64,000 bases of DNA, from positions 3,001,501 to 3,065,500 of the forward strand of contig NC_092613.1 of assembly GCF_047663525.1 (NCBI RefSeq), read 5' to 3'. Shown here in pieces: positions 1-9,773 of the stretch. The notes beneath the pieces are model-generated. The model did no database searches and had not been told where the DNA came from. It saw nothing but the letters and a program-made list of their open reading frames with translations. The first letter of the stretch is position 1. Each line of letters begins with the position of its first letter. Both the position numbers and the translations under genes were made by a program. Origin of the DNA: Anas platyrhynchos. Its lineage: Eukaryota > Chordata > Aves > Anseriformes > Anatidae.

Positions 1-119
1 AAAGAGCCCCCCAAAGGTCTGTCCTGGGGTACACAGGGGTGAGGCAGCCCCGTCACTGCACAGACACCCACGGGACACGTCACCAGAGCCGCTACCGGCT
101 TGGCAATTAAGGACGTGGG
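1..119. repeat. Left-edge copy of the B segment of the 21-24 kb tandem array
   Basis: These 119 bases match 22475-22593 with one mismatch (position 16, g versus t), and 23661-23779 nearly as well. The match is in the same orientation and stops abruptly after position 119. ZC3H11A therefore has the same sequence on both sides. The copy probably continues left of the window. It could be a real duplication or an assembly join. Confidence 0.85.
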
Positions 120-2044
120 AGAGGAGCCCACGTCACGCAAGCATTCGTGGCTGCCCTGGACAAAGAAATAAACATTGGCTGGTTTTCTCCCCATTTAAAT
201 AGCTAAAAGCACCGCTAACAGTTGATTTCTTTGCGTCCAGCCTGTACTACGTTTAAAGAAAGAAGCAGCTTCTGCTGAGGAGGTGGAAGATGCTGTCAGC
301 AGAAACACCGTGCCTAGAATGCGAGCAGGGAAGACAGCGATGCTGCGAAATAAAGCTTTTACAGCCGCTTCAGATCAGTTGGCCCGGGCTCCAAGGGTCA
401 GACACCCAGCTGGGAAGATTGAATTTCCTCCTCGATAGCCTTGCCCAGCTCAATCTTGCCATCCTGACTTGGCTCCAGAGAAAGCCTCTTATTAAAGGCA
501 CAGAGAAACAATAGCTTCTCGGCCAAAAACTAGGAGTTAAAGCAAGCCAGTGAAAAAACTGTGCTTGGGAACAAGAACGTTTCAGAGGCTAGTTGATTTT
601 AGTTCTCATCGTCACTCGTGTCATGGCAAAGGGCCTCTACAGAGGCAAAAGAGTCTCAGCACTGAGGTAGGACATAGCTCAAACACCATCCCCAGAAGGT
701 GGAGATCATAGCCTTGACTCACCCTAAAGGCATCGCAGAAAGGGCCCCAGGTAAGAGGACAAGGAGGAGTTTTGCTCTAGGGTTAGTTTGTCACATAGCC
801 CAGGAGCCACTGGCTTTGCCTAGCATTTGACAACTGATTCTGGACCTTGAATGGACGAAGCCATACTCTGCCTCTGAATAATGAGGCTTGCATAGAGAGA
901 AAACCCACACTGCCTATAGGGACTCTGGCATAGCAGTGGGGTTGCTTCTTGATCCCCATCCCTCAACACAGAGACGCGTGGTTTTGTCCCAACATTAAGT
1001 ATTTACAACAAATTCAACAAGCGCTTTTCCTCTGCCAGCAGCAAATGCCTGAGGGCCCCCACAGCTTCACAAATCATAGCGGGAAGAGCCTACCGTGCCG
1101 CGAAAAGTTCGGAAAATAATTCAAAATTGATCTGCTAGGGGTAAAAAAATCGATGGCTGGTGGCAGGGTACACAATACACCCGAATCTCAGCTCTGTCCT
1201 CCGCAGGGTCAGTGCCCACGCCCAAGCGCGATGCTGATGGCACCCGAACATTTGCTGTAGCAGGCAGCAGAGCCAGCAGCTCAGGGGAGCAACTTTTAAA
1301 ACCAAGAGGCACTTAAACAACCCTTCATCGACCCCGTGACTGCGGCAGAGTCCCGACTGCTCGCCCCGGATTCCTCACACCAACAAAAAGCACCAACCAA
1401 AGCCTGGGGGAACTTTGGTACAGCACAAGAGAAGGGAGTGGGGGTAGCGGAGCCGCATGGCAGAGCTGCTGCTTTTCACCAGTTGATCATCCCTGATAAC
1501 TGAAAGTAAGGCTGGGTGGCTGACCCCCACCCCCACTCCTGGCAGCAAGTTTGGTCCACAACACACTGGAATAACGATTCTGCTCCCTCCCACCCCTACA
1601 GCTTCATCATCTGACACGGGTACAGTCAAAACAATGGCATACACAAGTAAAAGTCAAGAGTCGACATAGTAACTCCAGGATTTGGGTATCAACTGTCCGA
1701 GAAATCAGAACACCGAAGCTTCACAATGTGCCCGACATCGAGTTGTGCCAAGGGGGGAGGAAGGAAGAAGCTTTCCCTTTAAGCCTTCAGAGCATCGCTC
1801 CATCAGAAGATCGATTTGCAGCCACCGTGGCGTGCCAATGGAGATCTTTCTGTGCCAAAAGAAGTGCTTTGTCCTCTCGATATCGAAGGTAGCCACCTAT
1901 AGTTACAGAACGGATGCACAAGACCTTAACTCTGACCAGCAGGGAAATTTAGGACAACTGAGTGCAGATCCTGCCAATTTCTACCACTTCGGACTGTGCT
2001 TTAAGTCTCATTGCAAAGCCTCAGTTAGAAAAAGGATCACCTCG
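120..2044. other. Non-coding DNA, probably 3' UTR or 3' flank of ZC3H11A
   Basis: No gene can be supported here apart from one doubtful exon listed separately. Read on the minus strand, this DNA continues directly from the 3' UTR segment of the duplicated ZC3H11A end at 2045-2267. It may therefore be the original 3' UTR, which is long in mammals (from memory). Short open frames here look like chance. A T-run lies just to the right, inside the duplicated copy (about 2070-2088). Confidence 0.45.
398..529 (-). CDS. Possible terminal coding exon of an unidentified gene
   Basis: On the minus strand a pyrimidine-containing stretch ending in TAG at 530-532 is followed by 43 open codons and a TGA at 398-400. 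The translation ends with a helical, acidic stretch containing QDGKIELGKAIEEEIQ, which looks like a degenerate EF-hand-type loop (position 12 is K, not E). I do not recognise the protein and found no partner exons upstream. It may be a chance open frame. Confidence 0.15.
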   Translation of the reverse strand, partial: FLAEKLLFLCAFNKRLSLEPSQDGKIELGKAIEEEIQSSQLGV

Positions 2045-2675
<631 letters not shown>

Positions 2676-3091
2676 TGTTGCGAAACCATTTGTTGTCGAC
2701 GGAAGGAAGACACAGACGCTCAATATGAGTGATCAGTGAACTTCGATTTATTGGATAGCTCAGTCGTCTTTTATCTAATTCAATATAATTAGCTCATACA
2801 TATTGCAAAAGCTAAGCTCATGATTGGTTAGTGCATTTCTCTATTCTATCAGCTAGTTTCCCACCAAAATAACACAGTTAGTACTTTCCCAGCATACCAA
2901 CAGATATCACGTTCTTGTACCTGAAACCTCCCTGAAACCTCCCTATAACCTCCCAGAACTTACATTCCTTCCCAGGCTGCATTTACGTATTTTCTCAGGC
3001 TCATTTGAGCTGTGTTCGATACTTTGTTACCTCGCGGCCTCCCAGCTGCTCAACATCCACATGACCTACTTCACTTACCCATTCCTCCACA
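2676..3091 (-). repeat. Provirus 3' LTR
   Basis: The 416-bp LTR runs TG...CA on the minus strand. It contains a CCAAT-type box (2823-2827), a TATA-like GATAAAAG (2768-2775), an AATAAA signal (2747-2752) and three tandem GGGAGGTTT-type repeats around 2920-2957. The start of U3 also encodes the last ~31 residues of Env, whose stop codon is at 3001-3003. It differs from the 5' LTR at one site in U5 (cacaGacg versus cacaAacg) and one in the U3 repeats (ctaTaac versus ctaAaac). Confidence 0.95.
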
Positions 3092-4428
3092 ATTCCCCCG
3101 TTTTTATTTTGGGCTACAAACACCTTCTTTGTGAGTTGTTCTAGTTTCCTAGATAAGCAGCTAAAGACTACCTGCGCAGCAATTATAATCAATACAATTA
3201 TAAGCAAAAAGCGAAGTCCCTCTTTGATTAAGTTAAAAACCCATCCCCCTACATTTCCAAAGACAGATTTAAGCCAATCATCAAACCAATTATTCTGTAT
3301 CGTAATTTTTTGTGTATGATCCATTAACCATTTTAATTGATTGTGAATTGATTGCCCATGATCAGAGAGATTAAAGCAACACATTCCTTCTACATCTTCA
3401 CACCCATGTCCTTGAGCTAGTAGCAAGAAATCAATTGCAGCTCTATTTTGTAACACAGCATGTCTTATGCTCCCCATATCTTGCGACATTTCAGAAAGAA
3501 CTTGTGTTGTTACATTTGATTGTTTAACAGCCCAACAAGCAAGCCTATTAATGTTAGTCAAAGCGTGTGCAGTTCCCACACCAGGCACTAAAGAAGCAAA
3601 GAATCTTTTTGCTGGACCCCACAATTCTACATTATCATTGCAGTCAGAACCCAAAGTTTTTAATTCTCGTTTAATTCTTCTGCTCCCTGTCGAGTTCTGC
3701 CACGAGTGCAAATCTGGAACGAAAAGTGTGAGTCGTCCTAGGTAACACGGTCCCCCAAAAGCATTAGCTGGTATTCCTTGCCATGCACAGTCCCCACAGA
3801 TTAAAAACATGCCAGGTGGCAAAGCTTTGGCCTGACTTTGAAACCAGATCGAATTGGTGTCACCTATTTCATACGCCCCAAATGGTACACTAATGTTCCC
3901 GGTGTTGTTCCATCCACAGTAATGTCCATTGGCCTCAAATCCAGGGGTCCTCGATGTTATGTTGGTCCAGTGCGCTTTATTTTGTTTCCCTTCATGGAGT
4001 ACAAAGCATGTTTGTGTCCAGTTACTACTGCTATTCCCCACTACCACAGACCCCAGGAGATCCAGTTCTTGAGGGTCCCATGGCAATGAGTTATTAAGAG
4101 CTTGCAAGGCAGCAACTACTCCATCCGAGACATTAGCAGAAAAGGATCTAGTGAGTAAAGTAACACTGGCAGAATATGGTGCTAACATTTCACTCAGTTC
4201 CTTTGGATCCCCTATTGGGACCCCAAATAAGCACGTTCTAAAAGGATCAGATGCAGAAGCAAGAGACAGACAAAATGAACTCTGTCTGGTTTCATTAGCC
4301 CAGGTGACCCACATATTCTGCTGAGGGTCAATCTTCCCTAAGATAGCATTACCATGTCCAGCCATTATTATAACTGATAGCATAATCAAAGTCCCTTGTT
4401 CTGTTACTTCAGCCATGATCGTTGTCAT
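3001..4428 (-). CDS. env: Endogenous retroviral envelope polyprotein (Env)
   Basis: A 475-residue open frame starting at an ATG that overlaps the pol end by 20 bp in another frame. A hydrophobic segment at residues ~13-28 fits a signal peptide. The surface subunit (to ~254) is short and rich in NxS/T sites. A furin-type RIKR is at 251-254. In the transmembrane subunit a hydrophobic stretch at ~276-290 lies between cysteines 263 and 298, as in internal fusion peptides. It is followed by an immunosuppressive-domain-like region and the CX6CC motif (C343, C350, C351). The membrane anchor is ~406-424, with a ~50-residue tail. The last ~31 residues are encoded inside the 3' LTR. This is the alpha/gamma/type-D Env class. 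The frame is undamaged; expression is unknown. Confidence 0.93.
   Translation of the reverse strand: MTTIMAEVTEQGTLIMLSVIIMAGHGNAILGKIDPQQNMWVTWANETRQSSFCLSLASASDPFRTCLFGVPIGDPKELSEMLAPYSASVTLLTRSFSANVSDGVVAALQALNNSLPWDPQELDLLGSVVVGNSSSNWTQTCFVLHEGKQNKAHWTNITSRTPGFEANGHYCGWNNTGNISVPFGAYEIGDTNSIWFQSQAKALPPGMFLICGDCAWQGIPANAFGGPCYLGRLTLFVPDLHSWQNSTGSRRIKRELKTLGSDCNDNVELWGPAKRFFASLVPGVGTAHALTNINRLACWAVKQSNVTTQVLSEMSQDMGSIRHAVLQNRAAIDFLLLAQGHGCEDVEGMCCFNLSDHGQSIHNQLKWLMDHTQKITIQNNWFDDWLKSVFGNVGGWVFNLIKEGLRFLLIIVLIIIAAQVVFSCLSRKLEQLTKKVFVAQNKNGGIVEEWVSEVGHVDVEQLGGREVTKYRTQLK
3092..3110 (-). promoter_or_regulatory. Polypurine tract (plus-strand primer)
   Basis: Immediately upstream of the 3' LTR on the minus strand lies a purine-rich run, AAAATAAAAACGGGGGAAT, ending at the LTR TG. 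This is the expected place and composition for the polypurine tract that primes plus-strand DNA synthesis. A single T and C interrupt it. Confidence 0.8.
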
Positions 4429-7018
4429 CCTCTTCTTTCTTGATGGCTGGCTTTACACACCGACTAGGCACCCAGGTTGGACCTGTAGGGGAAGAGACAC
4501 ATACATAACCTCGTCCCACATAAATCACATCAGCAGGCCCTAACCATTGCCCTGTTTTCATATCTCTGTACAATACTCTCATAGCACATTTATTATCATT
4601 TTCAGATTTGGTATAATGTCGTGCTGCAGGTGGTTCGTCATGTTCCCCAAAAACACACAAATGATTTAGAACAAATAGAGTCTTGTCTACCCTTTCTCTA
4701 ACATCAATAATGTCTTTAAACTTTTCTAAATATTGTTTAACTGTTCCATTAGCCCTTTCCACAATAGCCTGACCAGTTGGTGAATGTGGAATACCAGTAA
4801 TATGTTTAATGTCCCATAGTTCCATGAATCGCTTGAATGGCCCACTAACATAGGCTGGACCATTATCAGTCTTTATAGTCTGTGGTACTCCCATTACTGC
4901 AAAACAACTGGCAAGATGACGTCGTACATCCCGAACTTTTTCCCCAGGCTGCGGTGTAGCCCAGATCATGTGACTATAAGTGTCTATTGTTACATGCAGA
5001 TATTTCAATCGTCCAAATGCTGGAACATGAGTGACATCCATTTGCCACACTTCATTGGCTTTAAGCCCTCTTGGGTTTGTCCCGACTCCGAGACCCACCC
5101 CTGAGTTATAATTGCTACATATTGGACAAGCTTTTACTATCGCTTGTGCATCAGCTCTAGATAGTTTGTAAGCCCGCGCAAGTCCCTTAGCATTCTGGTG
5201 AAAAATAGCATGAGCCTCCCTAGCTCTACAGAAGGGAGATAATGGCGCTTCAGTGGCTGGAGCAGCAACTAATTTATCCGCCCGAGCATTGCCTTCTCCC
5301 AGTCCCTCCATCCATTGATGACTTCGTATATGTATCACCGCATAGGATTTGCTTCTCTGCGCTATAGCAAGCTGTAAGCTAGTTAATAGTTCTGCAAGGC
5401 GTTCATTTTTTACATCTCTTAAAGCAGAGTCCTCTATACGATTAGCTATACCTACTACGTACAGAGAATCAGATACTACATTTAAAGGGGCATCTTTCCA
5501 TTTTATAAATGTCCACACAACCGCATAGAGCTCTAATGTCTGTAATGAATCGTTGTCCTGGCCCTTTAAAATTTGGTGTTGCCAGCCTTGTTCGTCTTTC
5601 CATGTTATTGCAGCAGACTTGGAGCGCTTCCCAGCGTCCGTGAAAACAGTTACTGCATCTGCTAACGGAGAATCCGACCGCTTGGGCTGGGTTATCCATG
5701 CTTGGTTTTCCATCCATGACAATATAGTTGATTGTAATGTCTTTGCCACTATTGTGGCACCATCCTGTAATAACGCAGCTTGTAGTTTTTCAGAATTCTG
5801 TATGTACCATTCCAAGTCACCTGGCTTTATTGGTAGCCAGATTGTACTTGGTGGAACTCCGTCTATTTGTAGTATCCGATTTCTTCCTTTCTTTATTAAT
5901 TCTGACAGCGTGTCAATTTTTTCTTGAATTGTTCTTCGGGGTTGCAATGGGGGAGCTGTCCACTCCAATACCACAGTTTCCATTTCCTTTTCCCCCGTTT
6001 TTATTTTTTGCTGTGTGATAGCACCCATCAAGTATTGTGGACCACACAAAACAGTAAAATCCAGTGGCCTGTCAGGTATGCGTCGATGTGTGACACGCGT
6101 TGTGATCAATGATGCAATTTGTTGTAATATTTCCGACTGTTGTTCTGATAATGTCACCTTTGCGGCAGGATCAGTTCCTTTTAATAAAGGTCGAAGGGAA
6201 TTCAACAGTTCATTTGGAATTCCGACCACTGGCCTAATCCACTGTAAATCTCCCAGCAGTTTTTGAGCATCATTGAGAGTTGTGATGTTCGATTGGATAG
6301 TAAGTTTCTGAGGCTGAATAGTAGAATCTGTGATTTTCCACCCTAAGTATTTCCAAGGGCTTGTCTCCTGAATTTTTTCTGGTGCAATTACCAGTCCCAT
6401 TTGTTTAAGAGCAGCTGCCAGGGCATTTTTCTGCTGTAAGGAAAATATCTCCTCCTGGGCTAGCAAAATATCGTCCATGTAATGGTAAATAATTGTTTTT
6501 GGCCATGCGCGGCGAATTGATTGAAGTGCTGCATCAACATAGAGCTGACATAAGGTAGGTGAATTACGCATGCCCTGAGGCAACACAGTCCATTCAAATC
6601 TCTGATACGGTCCTTCACGATTTATAGCAGGAAGTGTAAAAGCAAACCTTTGTTTATCATTGTCATGTAATGCAATTGTAAAAAAGCAGTCCTTGAGATC
6701 CACAATTAGTAATTTCCACCCTTCTGGTATCATAGCAGGATTAGGTAATCCAGGTTGCAGTGCTCCCATAGCACACATCTGATTATTAACTGCTCGTAAG
6801 TCATGTAGCAAACGGTATTTCCCTGATTTTTTGGGAATCACAAAAATCGGAGTATTCCAAGGGCTTGTTGACAGTCTCAAATGCCCTTGTTGATACTGTT
6901 CCTGTACTAATTTATGAGCATGTAAAAGACTTTCCCGTTTTAGTGGCCACTGCTCAACCCATACAGGTTCACCAGTTTTCCATTTAAGTGGGATCGGGAA
7001 AGTCCAAGCAATGGCCAC
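4409..7018 (-). CDS. pol: Endogenous retroviral Pol (reverse transcriptase, RNase H, integrase)
   Basis: The frame is open for 869 codons. The position used as start is a GTG; Pol is really made by -1 frameshifting from pro at 7024-7030. Reverse transcriptase has D107/D110 and YMDD at 180-183. RNase H has acidic residues D461, E497, D517 and D581. Integrase has an HHCC zinc domain (H603, H607, C631, C634) and the D661, D718, E754 triad with 35 residues between the last two. The C-terminus ends in an acidic tail overlapping the env start. No stop or frameshift interrupts the enzyme domains, which is unusual for an endogenous copy and agrees with the near-identical LTRs. Confidence 0.95.
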   Translation of the reverse strand: MAIAWTFPIPLKWKTGEPVWVEQWPLKRESLLHAHKLVQEQYQQGHLRLSTSPWNTPIFVIPKKSGKYRLLHDLRAVNNQMCAMGALQPGLPNPAMIPEGWKLLIVDLKDCFFTIALHDNDKQRFAFTLPAINREGPYQRFEWTVLPQGMRNSPTLCQLYVDAALQSIRRAWPKTIIYHYMDDILLAQEEIFSLQQKNALAAALKQMGLVIAPEKIQETSPWKYLGWKITDSTIQPQKLTIQSNITTLNDAQKLLGDLQWIRPVVGIPNELLNSLRPLLKGTDPAAKVTLSEQQSEILQQIASLITTRVTHRRIPDRPLDFTVLCGPQYLMGAITQQKIKTGEKEMETVVLEWTAPPLQPRRTIQEKIDTLSELIKKGRNRILQIDGVPPSTIWLPIKPGDLEWYIQNSEKLQAALLQDGATIVAKTLQSTILSWMENQAWITQPKRSDSPLADAVTVFTDAGKRSKSAAITWKDEQGWQHQILKGQDNDSLQTLELYAVVWTFIKWKDAPLNVVSDSLYVVGIANRIEDSALRDVKNERLAELLTSLQLAIAQRSKSYAVIHIRSHQWMEGLGEGNARADKLVAAPATEAPLSPFCRAREAHAIFHQNAKGLARAYKLSRADAQAIVKACPICSNYNSGVGLGVGTNPRGLKANEVWQMDVTHVPAFGRLKYLHVTIDTYSHMIWATPQPGEKVRDVRRHLASCFAVMGVPQTIKTDNGPAYVSGPFKRFMELWDIKHITGIPHSPTGQAIVERANGTVKQYLEKFKDIIDVRERVDKTLFVLNHLCVFGEHDEPPAARHYTKSENDNKCAMRVLYRDMKTGQWLGPADVIYVGRGYVCVSSPTGPTWVPSRCVKPAIKKEEDDNDHG

Positions 7019-7020
7019 AC

Positions 7021-7923
7021 CTAAAAATTTTGATGATCTGTCGTGAGAATTGCTCCCATTTGGGCAAGGATATCTCGCCCTACCAGCGCTTGTACTCCTT
7101 CAGGTAGTGATAAGATGGAGACACTGCATTGTACCACCTTATCACCTATTGTCCATTGTAGCACTGGTGACCGACGAGCAAGAGTCATACCTCCTACTCC
7201 CGAAACTGTGGCATTAGACTCAAATGTAGGCCAATGTGAGGGCCAATCCTTTGTGCTGATTATAGATACATCAGCACCAGTGTCCAACAATGCCTCAATC
7301 TGTATTTTCTCATCCTTTAAACACACAGTGACTTTTTGTCGTGGTCTGTGTCGCATACCAAGTGTCAACAAAGCCACTTTTCCCGTGGAGCCAAATGCTC
7401 CCAGTCCTCGATGCTTTGCAGATTCCGATGCTAATGATTCAGCAAGATGAGGCAATGGGATCAACTGTGCTATTTTTGTGCCTTTCGGCACATGAATTGG
7501 AGGAAACATTGCAGAAACCATAATTTGTATTTCCCCAAAGTAATCCTTGTCAATAAGTCCAGTTAATATTTGTAATCCATTCATGGTGGCAGACGATCTC
7601 CCTATTAACAAAGCTCCCACAGGTTCCTTATTAACAATAACTGGTCCAATAAGTCCTGTTTTTATCCTGGTGGGTCTCGAATCCAATAAAGTCACATCGA
7701 CTGCGGTTGCCAAATCCAGGCCGAGGCTCCCTCTGGTGGCTGGTCGGAGAAAAAGGGATTCGTCGCAGCTGGTGCTGGTGCTGTTGCCGTCGCTGCCGTT
7801 GTCGTAAAAGCCACTTTTTGTGTCGTCGCGGGGCGGCTCCTCCCGCTGCTCCGGCCGTTTCCCGACGCATTTCGGCGGCATGCTGAAGTGCTGTGAGTAT
7901 TTGTTTGACAATTTTGGCACCAC
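7021..7923 (-). CDS. pro: Endogenous retroviral dUTPase-protease (Pro)
   Basis: The open frame spans 300 codons. Translation probably enters by -1 frameshift from gag at 7857-7863, so residues before ~21 are not made in this frame. Residues ~65-181 form a dUTPase with all five motifs recognisable: GLDL, GRSS, GLIDKDYFGEI, KGTKIAQLI and the C-terminal GLGAFGSTG. An aspartic protease follows, with DTG at 214-216, a flap-like SGVGGM and the GRDIL helix. A dUTPase in the pro frame is a hallmark of betaretroviruses; alpharetroviruses lack it. The frame ends with TAG at 7021-7023, just after the pro-pol slippery site. No G-patch is evident. Confidence 0.93.
   Translation of the reverse strand: MVPKLSNKYSQHFSMPPKCVGKRPEQREEPPRDDTKSGFYDNGSDGNSTSTSCDESLFLRPATRGSLGLDLATAVDVTLLDSRPTRIKTGLIGPVIVNKEPVGALLIGRSSATMNGLQILTGLIDKDYFGEIQIMVSAMFPPIHVPKGTKIAQLIPLPHLAESLASESAKHRGLGAFGSTGKVALLTLGMRHRPRQKVTVCLKDEKIQIEALLDTGADVSIISTKDWPSHWPTFESNATVSGVGGMTLARRSPVLQWTIGDKVVQCSVSILSLPEGVQALVGRDILAQMGAILTTDHQNF
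7024..7030 (-). promoter_or_regulatory. Pro-pol -1 ribosomal frameshift site AAATTTT
   Basis: In the pro frame the heptamer reads A AAT TTT directly before the TAG stop, matching X XXY YYZ. A -1 slip leads into the open pol frame. From memory, Mason-Pfizer monkey virus uses the same heptamer at the same junction. I did not fold the downstream RNA. Confidence 0.85.
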
Positions 7924-8846
7924 ACAGATTCTATTTTGCAGTTCCGTCTAATGTGTCCCGCAACACCACATCGAAAACAACGATATTGCGGTGTCGATAC
8001 TCGTCCACCGGGGGTTTGCAAAGGAGCAAGGGCTGCGAATACTTTTGACTGTTCTTTCACATTATCACCTAATTGTTTTACTGCTTCTACTAACATAGTC
8101 TGTGGGCCTACAGGTACCTGAGACATTCTTTCCAATCCTTCCTCTATTGTCCAAGTACTCGGTAACATAGCTAATATACTACGAGTTGAAGGGTTACAAT
8201 TTTGGAGTGCACATTGCTTTAGTATAGTGCCTTTAAGATAATCAGGAACTCCCGCTGCTTGTATCGCATTTGCTACCCGATCGATAAACAACCCGAATGG
8301 TTCCTCCCTGCCCTGTTTAATTCCCATGTAGGACGGCATTCCCCCTGGCTCTCTAATTTGTTCTAATGCTCTTCTGGCTAGATTCATTGATACCTTAGCT
8401 TTGTCTGGTCCCAAGAGTGCCTGCGCCTCTGTTCTAAAATATGGTCCCATGCCCAGTAATTCGTCTAATGTAACACCATACAAGGGATCCCCAGGCGCGC
8501 GTATTATCGCTACCTCTTCTTGACAGATACCATGCCAATATGCATTAAACAAAAGTTGTTGATGCTGTGTCAAGATTAGTTTCATTATGCTACGAATATC
8601 TCCTGGGAGCAAAATATTTGTCCCCCAAATATAGTCTAACATTTGACGAGTAGGTTCTCCCTTTAATCCAGACTCATTTACTGTAGATCGTAATTGTGTT
8701 AATAGTTTCCAATCTAAATTAGTCAACTGAGCCTGTACGTTTCCCTGTGCATCTGGAGGTGAATACACCACCGGATAGGCTGTTGTTATTTGTGCTGCTA
8801 CTTCAAGATTCCCTTCCTTCATTGCTTCATGTGCTATTTTTTCCAT
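7692..8846 (-). pseudogene. gag: Endogenous retroviral Gag, capsid-nucleocapsid part
   Basis: A 384-codon open frame, shifted by -1 from the upstream gag part, which it overlaps by 13 bp. Residues ~20-260 fit a capsid with a major-homology-like region near 177-196. Two CX2CX4HX4C zinc knuckles lie at 290-303 and 310-323, followed by a basic, Ala/Thr-rich tail and a TGA at 7692-7694. The gag-pro slippery site lies inside this frame. Its apparent ATG (8846) is probably not a natural start: in intact retroviruses this region is in frame with matrix. Confidence 0.88.
7857..7863 (-). promoter_or_regulatory. Gag-pro -1 ribosomal frameshift site GGGAAAC
   Basis: In the gag frame the heptamer reads G GGA AAC, a canonical X XXY YYZ slippery site. 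It lies just after the second zinc knuckle and enters the open pro frame. The same heptamer is used at gag-pro by several betaretroviruses (from memory). The DNA after it is very GC-rich, which would favour a stimulatory RNA structure. Confidence 0.88.
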
Positions 8847-9439
8847 GTCTCCTCCCTGTCCTGTATATTGATTTTAAATGGACTTGTTGAGAATGAATTT
8901 GTACCTGACTCCTCACCCACCCTTTCTTTATTCTCTGATTGTACGGGCGGAGGTACAGGCGGAGCTGTCGGTGGCTGTGACTGTGAAGGTTCTTCTTCCC
9001 CTGATATGGGTACCGAAGTCCCTTGTGGAATTATAACTGTTCTATATGATGGTGGAGAGGGGTAAGCTTGTTCCTCAGCTCTTTGCTGAGTAGAGGAAGA
9101 AGCAGAAGCCCCCCCCTTCTGACTGGATGATCCTAATCGTTCTGTTGCAGCAGCAGCTATTTTTTGTTCAGCTTGATGTGTTGCTAATGCATTAGTTACC
9201 GCCCTCCATGGCTTCATCAATTTTTTTGCTATTTTATCATCACTAATTACTTCATCAAATAATTTGTCCCCAAACTTCCTCCACTCTGCTTGTTCAAACA
9301 CAGTATCAGGATTTAAAAAACAACCCTTAACTACCCCATAAGCTAATAACTTTGGCAATTCCTTTTTACAACATATATCCTGTGTGCCCCGCTTTTCTAA
9401 AAAGCATTTGAGCAAATTATACGCCGCTTGTCTCTCCAT
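8834..9439 (-). pseudogene. gag: Endogenous retroviral Gag, matrix part, frame-broken
   Basis: The ATG at 9439 (G at -3 and +4) begins a 201-codon frame with a helical, Lys/Leu-rich N-terminus typical of matrix. It goes on through a Pro-rich stretch with a PPSY late-domain motif to a TAG at 8834-8836. The stop follows an A6 run (plus-strand T6, 8837-8842). The capsid continues in the -1 frame. The run is not an X XXY YYZ heptamer in this register, so I read it as a one-base indel that breaks gag, or as a homopolymer sequencing error. The open frame upstream of the ATG has no in-frame ATG. Confidence 0.85.
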
Positions 9440-9753
9440 ACCTTTATATACGTCGGTACCGTTGCAGCCTTTGCAAAGACCTCGGCGACGCTTTCCGGCG
9501 GGACCCTCTATAGGCTCATCCCGGGTGCGAGGACTCCCTTTCCGAGCTGCGGGTGCGGGTGTGGTTCCATTCACCTTTCAGGCCTCGGGTGCGGGGATTC
9601 AGCAATTTGTAATCCTTTTCACCTCCTGAGCTGCGTTGCAGGACCGGTCCTTGTATTCCGTCCAACCGTGGCTCGCAGGTACAATTCCAGCGCAGGTTCA
9701 ACTCCAGCGAAGTCCCTGTTCCTGTATTGCAGGTCCCTGTTCCTGTATTGCAG
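9440..9753 (-). other. Provirus 5' leader
   Basis: This is the untranslated leader between the primer binding site and the gag ATG, where packaging and splice-donor signals would lie. Candidate GT donors are present (for example AGGAGGTGAAAA around 9620-9630), but none can be chosen by eye. The 21-bp repeat at its start is listed separately. Confidence 0.6.
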
Positions 9754-9763
9754 GTCCCTGTTC
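9712..9763 (-). repeat. 21-bp tandem repeat carrying partial primer binding sites
   Basis: GAACAGGGAC (minus strand) occurs at 9754-9763, 9733-9742 and 9712-9721, spaced exactly 21 bp apart with the same CTGCAATACAG spacer between copies. Only the first belongs to the full 18-nt primer binding site. The other two are 10-nt partial copies just downstream. Confidence 0.93.
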
Positions 9764-9771
9764 GGGCGCCA
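9754..9771 (-). promoter_or_regulatory. Primer binding site, tRNA-Lys3 type
   Basis: On the minus strand TGGCGCCCGAACAGGGAC starts 2 nt after the 5' LTR. It matches the complement of the 3' end of tRNA-Lys3, the primer also used by MMTV and HIV-1 (from memory). The site is complete. Confidence 0.95.
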
Positions 9772-9773
9772 TT

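Noticed and set aside
8834..8846. A programmed frameshift inside gag
   Set aside because: The A6 run does not form an X XXY YYZ heptamer in the matrix frame, and retroviral gag is normally one frame. A one-base indel is simpler.
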